Part shown: one piece after another, positions 15,797 through 22,595 of the stretch
How the letters are laid out: the number at the start of each line of letters is the position of its first letter
Numbering within the stretch: the first letter of the stretch is position 1
From: Candidatus Aminicenantota bacterium
GTDB taxonomy: Bacteria; Acidobacteriota; Aminicenantia; UBA2199
DNA: 23,292 nucleotides
Reading direction: 5' to 3'
NCBI GenBank assembly: GCA_023137075.1
Contig: JAGLQA010000101.1
Location: forward strand, 1-23,292
Position numbers and translations under genes: made by a program
The notes under the pieces: model-generated
The model's database searches: none
What the model saw: the letters and a program-made list of their open reading frames with translations, nothing else
What the model was told of the DNA's origin: nothing

Positions 15797-16882
15797 TTAA
15801 ACTTCAAACTTAGTAAGCGCCATTCCCCCCGGGGCCGGGACTTTTCCCCGGTAAATATCCCAATAATAAGCGCGGGCGTCGCCGCATTTTTTGTATAGTT
15901 CATGGGTTTCGTCGGCTATTTGTTCAGCTTTCACGTTCCCCGATTCGTCGACCAGCACCAGTTTTCGAGCTCGATTCAGAATTCCCGCCGTGCCCACACT
16001 GCATACGGTAACAACCTGGTTATTCTTCACCCATTCGATCAGTTCTCCATATAGAATATCCCTTTCGATAACCGGTACATTCATTTGCTTCAATATTGAA
16101 CAGATGCCGCCGATGGTTACCGAGGGTAAGATCAAGTTGCTCTCGGGTATTTTAATCACGGTGCCGTCTTTCAATGCAAAGAGGCAGCAGGAGGAATCCC
16201 ATTCCGTGATTTTTCGTGATTCTACCGGGTCGTAAGGACGGTCATCCAGGAAAAGGGCGGCCCCGGCTTCCGGGAGAACCTGTTGGGCGGCGGCCACCGC
16301 TTTTATGCTAACCAGGTAATTGATGCCGAGTTTTAAACAACCGGTACCGTTTATGCCGACGGCCCGTACCATATTGGGAGTGACGACTCCGGCAAAGGGT
16401 TCGCCTAAATAGCGGTCATAGCGGCAGGCCACGGCCCGGATCGAGGGGTTTTCGGGGAAAGTGACCCCAATGGATTGGGCCTCATCAACGGTAAAGGGGC
16501 GTAGATAACCCTGGGCGCCTAATTCGGCCATTTCTTGAAGAAAGGATTTCAGCGCCGGATCTTTGAGGTAGTCGATCAAGACCTTCTCGATTTCTTCGAT
16601 TGCAGGTACCATATCTTGCTGACCGGGTCCTAAGTTGAAGGAAATACCGGACCTGAAACGGGTGAGGTTTTTCTCTAAGTTCAGGAATATTATTTCTATT
16701 TTTCCTTCTTTTTTCTTTTTGCAAAAAAAACGAATTCCTTCAAATGCCAGGAACAGCCCGTAGTGGATAGAACGGGATACGGCGTGTACTTTTGCGTTTG
16801 CCTCCTGTATCTCGACAGATTTAGTCTTCAATATAAAAAGTAGTTGCTTATCGGCCCATTTCGTGCCTTCAAATCCAGCCAT
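15797..16882 (-). CDS. Class IV PLP aminotransferase, branched-chain (BCAT) type
   Basis: 361 residues from the ATG at 16882, chosen because AAGGAGG (16888-16894) lies five bases upstream; the open frame extends to 16939 but without such a site. The layout is that of the large branched-chain aminotransferases: HYGLFLAFEGIRFF (40-53), YLRPF then SIGV (126-140), the PLP-lysine region CLKLGINY with the likely Schiff-base Lys at 184, TEWDSSCCLF with the ring-nitrogen Glu at 227, ILPSVTIGGI (251-260), the GTAGILNRARKLVL strand (298-311) and a C-terminal DIYRGK. These enzymes transfer the amino group between Val/Leu/Ile and 2-oxoglutarate in the cytoplasm. The sequence is divergent: SSCC replaces the usual Gly/Asn-rich stretch after the Glu, so another amino acid substrate is possible. 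It appears to be a single-gene unit. Confidence 0.75.
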   Translation of the reverse strand: MAGFEGTKWADKQLLFILKTKSVEIQEANAKVHAVSRSIHYGLFLAFEGIRFFCKKKKEGKIEIIFLNLEKNLTRFRSGISFNLGPGQQDMVPAIEEIEKVLIDYLKDPALKSFLQEMAELGAQGYLRPFTVDEAQSIGVTFPENPSIRAVACRYDRYLGEPFAGVVTPNMVRAVGINGTGCLKLGINYLVSIKAVAAAQQVLPEAGAALFLDDRPYDPVESRKITEWDSSCCLFALKDGTVIKIPESNLILPSVTIGGICSILKQMNVPVIERDILYGELIEWVKNNQVVTVCSVGTAGILNRARKLVLVDESGNVKAEQIADETHELYKKCGDARAYYWDIYRGKVPAPGGMALTKFEV

Positions 16883-16887
16883 TTTTT

Positions 16888-16894
16888 CCTCCTT
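16888..16894 (-). promoter_or_regulatory. Shine-Dalgarno site of the aminotransferase gene
   Basis: AAGGAGG on the - strand, five bases before the ATG at 16882. It moves the start 19 codons inside the longest open frame. Confidence 0.8.
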
Positions 16895-16949
16895 ATTACG
16901 TTTTTTTGTACTGGTTTTTTCTAAGAATGTTAACTTCACTTTTTATTGT

Positions 16950-16955
16950 ATTATA
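16950..16955 (-). promoter_or_regulatory. Possible -10 box for the aminotransferase gene
   Basis: A perfect TATAAT on the - strand about 70 bases before the start codon, in AT-rich DNA. No good -35 hexamer is found 16-18 bases upstream, so the call rests on the -10 alone. Confidence 0.35.
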
Positions 16956-17059
16956 AATCAAAGTTTGAATCAATCTTTCAGCGGAAAAGTTCTGCAATTT
17001 TTTTGGGTGTATACGACCCATTCCGTAATAGCGAATTTTAGTCATCGGCACACAAAATA

Positions 17060-17084
17060 GACGAAACCCTGTTTTGTCGTTTTT
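17060..17084 (+). terminator. Hairpin with T-run between divergent genes
   Basis: GACGAAAC (17060-17067) pairs with GTTTTGTC (17071-17078) around a three-base loop, with one G-U pair, and GTTTTT follows. It looks like a rightward intrinsic terminator, but no + strand gene ends before it; it may stop antisense transcription or be a relic. Confidence 0.4.
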
Positions 17085-17137
17085 ATCTTATATAATCACT
17101 TGATTAATTCTGCCGGGAACAATAGGAAACAATCAAG

Positions 17138-17152
17138 TCATCAATTTCGCAC
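17138..17152. repeat. Terminal repeat copy 1 (inverted)
   Basis: TCATCAATTTCGCAC, the exact reverse complement of copy 2 at 17730-17744. The match ends sharply at 15 bp; the neighbouring bases differ. Confidence 0.75.
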
Positions 17153-17250
17153 GAGTAGAATCCCCAATCGTCAAAATAAAGCTATAATAAGCTAAATCAT
17201 CCCAAATTTTATTTTTTTTATAAAAAACATTCTTGCAAAACATTTTTTAC

Positions 17251-17279
17251 TTGACTTTTTTGAAATCTTACCGCATAAT
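17251..17279 (+). promoter_or_regulatory. Promoter of the DUF6788-type gene
   Basis: TTGACT (17251-17256), a 17-base spacer and CATAAT (17274-17279). Transcription would start near 17286, leaving a leader of only about 11 bases that begins with the AGGAA ribosome binding site (17286-17290). Confidence 0.6.
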
Positions 17280-17296
17280 ATGGGTAGGAATATAAA

Positions 17297-17656
17297 ATGA
17301 ACGAAACTAACAAAAAAAAAGAATTAATCGGCAAAAGGTCTATGTTATTCCGAAGACTAATGAAGTTAAGGGATATACTCCCCGGCTCTTTTTCAATACG
17401 GAAAATTCCTTGTGGAAAAGAAAATTGTATCTGTAAAAGAGAGGGAAAAGCTCATACCGGGTACCAATATTCCTATAAAATTGATCGGGATGAAAAGGCA
17501 AAAACAAAAATGATCCCAAAAGATTTCTCCAGGCAAGTTGAAAAGCAAGTTTTAGCAAATAAAGAATTTAAGAAAATTATGAAGCAGATTTATAAAATCA
17601 ATCTGGAAATGCTTTTCAATCAACTTGAAAACAGGAAAAAGAAGGTAAAAGGATAA
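17297..17656 (+). CDS. DUF6788-type small protein, IS-associated
   Basis: 119 residues, basic. The conserved core reads GSFSIRKIPCGKENCICKRE followed by GKAHTGYQYSYK, which matches the DUF6788 pattern as I know it (CGK-x-NC-x-C then an aromatic strand); the three Cys could bind a metal. The rest is a Lys/Glu-rich helical tail (EFKKIMKQIYKINLEMLFNQ). Its role is not established. Members are, in my recollection, often found beside transposases in bacteria and archaea, so it is probably an accessory or passenger gene of an insertion sequence. It lies between perfect inverted repeats, has its own promoter and is much richer in A+T than the flanking chromosome. AGGAA six bases before the ATG supports the start. 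Confidence 0.7.
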   Translation: MNETNKKKELIGKRSMLFRRLMKLRDILPGSFSIRKIPCGKENCICKREGKAHTGYQYSYKIDRDEKAKTKMIPKDFSRQVEKQVLANKEFKKIMKQIYKINLEMLFNQLENRKKKVKG

Positions 17657-17720
17657 TTTTGGCTTTGCAAGAATAAATTTTCCCAAAATCTTTCAAAACA
17701 CCTTTATTTTCATGATATTT

Positions 17721-17744
17721 GCCAGGCATGTGCGAAATTGATGA
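17721..17744. repeat. Terminal repeat copy 2 (with direct match to copy 3)
   Basis: The core GTGCGAAATTGATGA (17730-17744) is the exact inverse of copy 1. Over 17721-17743 it also matches 19081-19103 in direct orientation at 22 of 23 positions (GCCAGgCAT here, GCCAGtCAT there, before the core). Confidence 0.75.
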
Positions 17745-17760
17745 GTTACTTTCAGAATTG

Positions 17761-17790
17761 TTGAACCGGGTCAGCCAATCGTGTTATAAT
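17761..17790 (+). promoter_or_regulatory. Promoter of the radical SAM gene, extended -10, apparently leaderless
   Basis: TTGAAC (17761-17766), an 18-base spacer and TATAAT (17785-17790) preceded by TGt. Only five bases separate the -10 from the ATG at 17796, so transcription should begin at or next to the start codon. No Shine-Dalgarno sequence is present. Confidence 0.65.
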
Positions 17791-17795
17791 GAATA

Positions 17796-18878
17796 ATGGG
17801 ATTTGCGGAAATGAACTTAAGCGGATTTACTTTTATCCTTACTGAAGAATGCAATTTTAACTGTTCATATTGTTATCAAAAAATAGGAAAAACCGCCATG
17901 GATATCGCCCTGCTAAAGAAGGCGTTTGATTATTTTTCTCCTTTTTTTAATGATGACTCCCATATCAGTTTTTATGGAGGCGAGCCGCTGCTGGCTTTTG
18001 AAATCATCAAAAAATCTGTCGATTATATCCTGGAAAAGAAGCTAAAAAAGAAGTTCAAATTTGCTTTAACCACCAATGGCAGCCTGCTCAACACCGAAAT
18101 GTTTGAGTTTTTCAACCGGCATAAATTTTCTCTTCTGTTGAGTTTCGACGGGCTGGCCCAGGAAATACTCAGAAAAAAAGAGAGCTTTGAAACGGTTTTG
18201 ACTAACGTAAAAAAAACATTAACATACCCGGGCTTAGAGGTTTCGACGAATAGTGTATTCACACCGGAATCCGTTCATTTATTAGCGGAGTCGCTGGAGT
18301 TTATTGTCAACCTGGGAATTAAGAAAGTACAGGTTTCCATTTCTACCATCTCAAAATGGGACCGGGACTCGATTCTTCAATTAGAGAAAGAACTGGGAAA
18401 AACAAAAAAATTTTTAATCCCTATTTATAAAAAAACGGGAGCCATCCCTATTGACAGCTTCATGAAGAAAACGCAAAAGAATCTTTTTGGCTGCAATGCC
18501 GGAGAGTCACGCTTCACCACGGCAGCCGATGGAAAACTCTGGGGATGTTACCTTTTTTCGGACTATTTTAAAGGAAAGGAAGAGACAAAGGGTTATCGTA
18601 AATATTGTTTCGGAGACCTGGACACCTTTATCGAGAACCAGGGAGAAATTTATCCGCGAATCCTTGCCAACTATGAGAAATTGCGAATGGATTATTTCTC
18701 TACGCCCGATAGGTTTTGCATGGAGTGTGATGATCTTTTAGAGTGTTATGTATGTCCGGTAGATGCGGCCCTTTCCGGCGCGGTGCTTGGGAATATACCG
18801 GCCCATCTTTGTGAGATCAATAAAGTTCTTAGAAAAGCCAGGCAGCAGCTCTGGGAAGAGTTGGAAAACAAAGAGTGA
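17796..18878 (+). CDS. Radical SAM enzyme with SPASM domain
   Basis: 360 residues. The radical SAM cluster motif is C19-x3-C23-x2-C26 (EECNFNCSYCYQ), with the SAM-binding GGEP at 61-64 and a TNGS strand at 93-96. The C-terminal SPASM region has C233, then G246-x4-C251, C308-x2-C311-x5-C317-x2-C320 and C339, enough to hold two auxiliary iron-sulfur clusters. SPASM enzymes modify peptides or proteins: RiPP maturases of the PqqE type and anaerobic sulfatase-maturing enzymes. No precursor peptide, sulfatase or peptidase is visible nearby, so the substrate is unknown. It has its own promoter and lies between directly repeated 23-bp sequences, so it may be element cargo. If transcripts carry a short leader rather than none, the Met codon at 17811 (Met6) is the alternative start. 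Confidence 0.85.
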   Translation: MGFAEMNLSGFTFILTEECNFNCSYCYQKIGKTAMDIALLKKAFDYFSPFFNDDSHISFYGGEPLLAFEIIKKSVDYILEKKLKKKFKFALTTNGSLLNTEMFEFFNRHKFSLLLSFDGLAQEILRKKESFETVLTNVKKTLTYPGLEVSTNSVFTPESVHLLAESLEFIVNLGIKKVQVSISTISKWDRDSILQLEKELGKTKKFLIPIYKKTGAIPIDSFMKKTQKNLFGCNAGESRFTTAADGKLWGCYLFSDYFKGKEETKGYRKYCFGDLDTFIENQGEIYPRILANYEKLRMDYFSTPDRFCMECDDLLECYVCPVDAALSGAVLGNIPAHLCEINKVLRKARQQLWEELENKE

Positions 18879-19080
18879 GTAATACTGAAAGGCTGAATTG
18901 ATTTCAAATTCACTTGCTTCGAGAGTAGCCTGAAAACGACTAGCGTTAATGGTTTTCGTGTATTTCTATGTTGGCTTTCCCCACAAATTTCCTTGAGGAG
19001 CCAATTTTTTAGAAATCGCTGGAATCTCCCTTGTGATGCGCCTATACAACTGATCGTTTTTCTACTCGCCGCAAACGTCA

Positions 19081-19103
19081 GCCAGTCATGTGCGAAATTG
19101 ATG
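19081..19103. repeat. Terminal repeat copy 3 (direct)
   Basis: Matches 17721-17743 at 22 of 23 positions, same orientation, 1360 bp away. Together with copy 2 it brackets the radical SAM gene; together with copy 1 it would bracket the whole 17138-19103 segment as an inverted pair (14-bp core). Confidence 0.75.
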
Positions 19104-19120
19104 TACTGTCCGCCGGGGAC

Positions 19121-19150
19121 TTGCGGATACCGAATTATCTATGTTATGAT
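19121..19150 (+). promoter_or_regulatory. Promoter of the glycosyltransferase gene, extended -10, apparently leaderless
   Basis: TTGCGG (19121-19126), an 18-base spacer and TATGAT (19145-19150) preceded by TGt. Six bases follow before the ATG at 19157, putting the expected +1 on the A of the start codon. This argues against the longer frame from 19088, which starts inside repeat copy 3 upstream of the promoter. Confidence 0.6.
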
Positions 19151-19156
19151 TCTATT

Positions 19157-21199
19157 ATGAGAATATTCGAAAACAAGGTCAGTCGAAACACCCTTTTATG
19201 TGTGCTTATAATTTTATCCATCGCTTCCGGTTTCGTCTTGAGGGGAGTCTTTTTGACCGCGGATCCGCCGGCGGATATTAGCATCAGCGGCGGGATAATA
19301 GCCGACCCGGGACAATACGCCTACGCAGCCAGGAACAAAACCCTTTTCGACCAGTGGACTTTTGCCGGTTGGGAGCCCTATTCCTTCTCCCCTCTCATGC
19401 ACTATCTGAACTATTTTATCTACAAGCTCTTCGGAGTGAGTTACACCACCCATAAACTGATCCCGCTGCTTTTCAGTTCCCTGACCCTGCTGCTGCTTTT
19501 ATTTATCGTTTATAAAAGGTTTAATCTCCGCCAGGCTTTTTTTACATCGGTTCTTTTATCCTTTTCCTATCCGGTCATTATCTATTCCCGCTTCGCCAAC
19601 CGGGAATATCCCATGGTGTTCTTCCTGTTAGGAGCCGTTTTTCTTTTTAGCGAGGGAGCGCGAAAACAAAAAACGATTTACTATTTTCTCAGCTCCGTCT
19701 CCTTTTGTTTAAGTTTTCTATGCAAAGGTTCGGGAATATTCCTCATCTCCTTATTCGTAGGGGTGGGAATACTATGGGTGATTGAAAAAAAGGCCAAACT
19801 CAAGGAACCGGCTATTTTTGCCGGAACTTTATTTGTATTTTTCCTGGGCTGGTTCCTCGTGGTGTACTCAGCACATAAACCGGTAATAGACACTTTTGTC
19901 AGGGATAACAAGAATATCCGCTCGCTGCACAGTCTGTCCCGGGTATTTGAAAATATCTTAAACTCTCAATTTATGGTTAGTTTGCGCAGCGATCCCTTTA
20001 TCCTTGTGACCGCGTCTTTAGCCATCCTTTTTTATATCTACTGGAAATTAACGAAGAAAAAAGATATCGATCCCTTTGTCGAATTGTCCGTCCTGTGGCT
20101 GGGCATCGGGGCGTTTTTTCACGGCATCGTCAGTTACCGGCCCACCAGGTTTTACGTTGTTCTGCTCATTCCGGTTGCTTTCCTGGCCGGTTATATGCTT
20201 GAACAATTATGGAATAACCGATTCAAAGTAACCGTCAATGTGCCATTAATCCTGTCTATCATAGTCACCCTGGCATTTTTTGCATTTATGGGCATTATTC
20301 CCTATTTCCGGTTTCTAACAACCGGAAGCAGCCTCTTTAAATTCTATTTTATCTTATTCATCATACTTTTCCCGGTAATACTTTTCCTGAAACGGCCAAA
20401 TTTGGGGAAGATCATGGTAATTCTGATCCTGTTGTCTTCCTTTATCCTGAATATGGCTTACTTCAGAAAATGGGCCGTTAACCGGGAATACCAGGCGGTT
20501 AATATTTCACGGATACTTGACCGCACCCTGCCGCCGTCCAGAATTGCCGGTAACTGGGCATCCCTCTTCGGAACCGGCACCCGGCACCGCACCTATTTTG
20601 CCTGGAAGGATTTTTTCAATTGGGAGAAGGATTTTCTCAAAAAAAACAAAATCGACTACCTGCTTTTAACCTCGGGACGTTTTGCCGATGAGATTGGACA
20701 TTACAAATCCTTTTTTAGAGATGAGATCAGAAGCGCCCATCTGCTTGCCAATTTCAGGTTATTCAACGCGGTTGTCCGCCTCTATTCCCTCAAACCCGAT
20801 CCGAATCCCCACCGTATCGAAGGTGAATCCTTCGACAGGCGAAAGGGGAGAGTGGTTTTCGTGGATGGCGCTTCCGGGGGGATGGTGGTTACCCTGCCCG
20901 GCTCGCAATCCGTCACGCATTACGAACTCAACCGCGCACTCCGTCCCGGCACATGGCCGGAGAGTTGCAACCTCCTGCTGCGGGCGAAGGGCGATTTTAA
21001 ACTGAGGGTTCGTTTAACAAACAGCGATAACACGGAGACAGAAAAAATTTTCTTTTTCAAAAGCAGCGGCTCCTATAAAATCAAAGAATTTTTCGATTTT
21101 CAACCGGAAAATCTTTCACGAATCCGGCTGGAAATATCAAAGCTAAAATCCGACGTTTTCCTTGACTACCTTGAAGTGAAAGAAATCGAACTAAAATAA
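19157..21199 (+). CDS. GT39-like membrane glycosyltransferase with C-terminal carbohydrate-binding-like domain
   Basis: 680 residues from the ATG at 19157; the open frame reaches 19088, but that start lies in a repeat and before the promoter, and the N-terminus from 19157 (a short basic stretch, then LLCVLIILSIASGFVLRGVF) is typical of the family. About 13 membrane segments fill residues 10 to about 440. The first outside loop carries the expected acidic residue, Asp50 in IIADPGQYAYAARN, and REYPM follows a later helix. PMT/ArnT-type (GT39, GT-C fold) enzymes use polyprenyl-phosphate sugars to glycosylate proteins or lipids on the periplasmic side. The tail (about 552-680: RIEGESFDRR, GASGGMVVTLPG, ending DYLEVKEIELK) looks like a CBM6/35-style beta-sandwich. 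The acceptor is unknown. The gene converges with the next one, four bases apart. Confidence 0.75.
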   Translation: MRIFENKVSRNTLLCVLIILSIASGFVLRGVFLTADPPADISISGGIIADPGQYAYAARNKTLFDQWTFAGWEPYSFSPLMHYLNYFIYKLFGVSYTTHKLIPLLFSSLTLLLLLFIVYKRFNLRQAFFTSVLLSFSYPVIIYSRFANREYPMVFFLLGAVFLFSEGARKQKTIYYFLSSVSFCLSFLCKGSGIFLISLFVGVGILWVIEKKAKLKEPAIFAGTLFVFFLGWFLVVYSAHKPVIDTFVRDNKNIRSLHSLSRVFENILNSQFMVSLRSDPFILVTASLAILFYIYWKLTKKKDIDPFVELSVLWLGIGAFFHGIVSYRPTRFYVVLLIPVAFLAGYMLEQLWNNRFKVTVNVPLILSIIVTLAFFAFMGIIPYFRFLTTGSSLFKFYFILFIILFPVILFLKRPNLGKIMVILILLSSFILNMAYFRKWAVNREYQAVNISRILDRTLPPSRIAGNWASLFGTGTRHRTYFAWKDFFNWEKDFLKKNKIDYLLLTSGRFADEIGHYKSFFRDEIRSAHLLANFRLFNAVVRLYSLKPDPNPHRIEGESFDRRKGRVVFVDGASGGMVVTLPGSQSVTHYELNRALRPGTWPESCNLLLRAKGDFKLRVRLTNSDNTETEKIFFFKSSGSYKIKEFFDFQPENLSRIRLEISKLKSDVFLDYLEVKEIELK

Positions 21200-21203
21200 C
21201 TCC

Positions 21204-22559
21204 TTACCGGTTTTTCTTCCTTTTTTTTAAACCGATGCTCGACTTGAACCCGGAAAGTAGGGATTTCCACATGTAACCGAAGACAGATAGGTTCCCCTCA
21301 TTTTTAAAGGAAATCTTCCCGATGCGGACCGGTTTTCCCGGCTTTGGATTATCGTTATAAATAATTGAGTTTGTCAGGAAGGAGAAAAATTTTCTTTTTT
21401 TGTAGCTTCCCCCCTTTTTTAATACGGCGATTTTCAGGTGGTTGTACAAAAGTTGCATTTCTCCGATGGCCCGGTAATTATCCGCCTTAGCTGAAAAGGT
21501 GAGTTGATTGACAACTGCATTGTTGCTCCGCACATGGGCGATGTTTTCCAGCATCGAGCGAAATTCATTCAACCGTATCCTCCCGAGAGAACCGGAAAAT
21601 TTGAACATGTTGCGTTTATCGTTGATCGGGATGGTGATATTTACCTGCAGCAAACTTTTCCCCATCAATTTACCGGAAGCGGCAAATGTGAGTGAGGGAT
21701 TTTTTTGTAATAACTCAGGGTAGTTGGTCAGATTTTTTAGTTGAGCCTGTACATCGGAAAAGGATATTTTCCCCGGGTTCTTTTCCCCTGCTTCATGCTC
21801 AGAGTAGGTAATTTTACCTTTCGAAACCCTTATATTATTGATCCTTATTTTTAATTTTAGTTCTCTTAACAATTGTTGGGGGAATTTTTTCTTTTTTGTG
21901 CCGGTTCTTTTCGGGAGATGTTTATCCCTGAATATATCGATTTGCGGATTTTTTATTCGTACGGATTTAACGTGAAAATTTCGTTTTTTAAACAAATCTT
22001 TGATCCCGATGGTTTTAAATGTAATATTCCTGACCTTTAATCGTATCCTGTTGGAGCGATAGCCCCTAACTTTTCCAAACCGGTATTTTTCATGTTTCGG
22101 AATCAACTCCAAAAAATTGATAACGATGGAAGACCCGGCCTTTGAAAACCTCAGCGCCTTTGCTTTGAGGGTATAAAAATTTCCCGGGAAGATAATTTTC
22201 CCGTTCTTTATGGTTAATCTACTAATATATAAGGATTTGTGTAAAATTAATTTCAGGATGGATATTCCTTCTATCTTCAAAACAGGGATGGTGGTTCCGG
22301 TTTTATCAAGCATATCCCTGCCCCGGTTTATCGAAAGATTTTCAATCAAAACACTTTTTTTGAAAAGGTCCAGATCGACTCTGTCGTAGGTTATCGACGA
22401 AACACTTTTTGTTTTTTTAACGATTTTTTCAATAACACTATCGATGATAGCCCTTTCAAAAAAATTAACCAGAAAATGCGCTGCTAAAAAAAGCAAAACA
22501 AAAGAGATAGCGGTAATGGCGAAAATTTTTGTTATCTTTTTTGTTGTGCGCTTTTTCAT
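21204..22559 (-). CDS. AsmA / DUF748-like inner-membrane-anchored protein
   Basis: 451 residues. One N-terminal membrane helix (about 12-34, IFAITAISFVLLFLAAHFLV) is followed by a long, basic, beta-strand-rich periplasmic part with the AsmA-style opening SSITYDRVDLDLFKKSVLIE then NLSI, and later strands such as LTFAASGKLMGKSLLQVNIT. AsmA-like proteins are anchored in the inner membrane and are linked to phospholipid transport to, or assembly of, the outer membrane; the exact role here is not shown. It is shorter than the big AsmA members (over 600 residues) and closer to DUF748-sized proteins. It starts 32 bases after the regulator gene's stop and also has its own promoter-like element overlapping that stop, without a Shine-Dalgarno sequence. 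Confidence 0.65.
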   Translation of the reverse strand: MKKRTTKKITKIFAITAISFVLLFLAAHFLVNFFERAIIDSVIEKIVKKTKSVSSITYDRVDLDLFKKSVLIENLSINRGRDMLDKTGTTIPVLKIEGISILKLILHKSLYISRLTIKNGKIIFPGNFYTLKAKALRFSKAGSSIVINFLELIPKHEKYRFGKVRGYRSNRIRLKVRNITFKTIGIKDLFKKRNFHVKSVRIKNPQIDIFRDKHLPKRTGTKKKKFPQQLLRELKLKIRINNIRVSKGKITYSEHEAGEKNPGKISFSDVQAQLKNLTNYPELLQKNPSLTFAASGKLMGKSLLQVNITIPINDKRNMFKFSGSLGRIRLNEFRSMLENIAHVRSNNAVVNQLTFSAKADNYRAIGEMQLLYNHLKIAVLKKGGSYKKRKFFSFLTNSIIYNDNPKPGKPVRIGKISFKNEGNLSVFGYMWKSLLSGFKSSIGLKKRKKNR

Positions 22560-22565
22560 CTATTT

Positions 22566-22595
22566 CTTATACCATGAAAGTATTGAGGCTGTCAG
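22566..22595 (-). promoter_or_regulatory. Promoter before the AsmA-like gene, extended -10, apparently leaderless
   Basis: On the - strand: CTGACA (22595-22590), an 18-base spacer and TATAAG (22571-22566) preceded by TGg, then six bases to the ATG at 22559. The -35 overlaps the stop codon of the regulator gene (22594-22592). Confidence 0.55.

Larger units (their letters stand above)
16883..17296. other. 414-base intergenic region, left flank of the repeat-bounded element
   Basis: Noncoding and AT-rich. It holds the start signals of the - strand aminotransferase (16888-16955), a hairpin with a T-run pointing right (17060-17084), an eight-base inverted pair ACTTGATT (17098-17105) and AATCAAGT (17131-17138) next to the element's left end, the left terminal repeat (17138-17152) and the promoter of the DUF6788-type gene (17251-17279). 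One 60-base row (17221-17280) is only 23% G+C, against 50% in a sample row of the giant gene (4021-4080). Confidence 0.6.
17138..17744. mobile_element. 607-bp inverted-repeat-bounded element, probable IS remnant
   Basis: Perfect 15-bp inverted repeats bound an AT-rich segment whose only gene is of the DUF6788 type, a family I recall as a frequent neighbour of insertion-sequence transposases. There is no transposase inside and no clear target-site duplication (flanks AATCAAG and GTTACTT), so this is either a decayed insertion sequence or a small non-autonomous derivative. A third copy of the repeat at 19090-19103 suggests the original unit may have been larger and included the radical SAM gene. 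Confidence 0.5.
18879..19156. other. 278-base intergenic region with repeat copy 3 and a promoter
   Basis: No gene seen. The right end carries repeat copy 3 (19081-19103) and the glycosyltransferase promoter (19121-19150). On the - strand, 19056-18881 can be read with one stop as protein-like text (QLYRRITREIPAISKKLAPQ), which could be a relic of a lost element gene, but the evidence is thin. Confidence 0.45.

Noticed and set aside
18881..19056. Degraded reading frame on the - strand beside repeat copy 3
   Set aside because: Looks protein-like over about 30 codons (QLYRRITREIPAISKK) but contains stops and matches nothing I recognise; too thin to call a pseudogene.
19088..19156. Longer N-terminus for the glycosyltransferase
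   Set aside because: The ATG at 19088 lies inside repeat copy 3 and upstream of the promoter, and the added residues do not look like the family.
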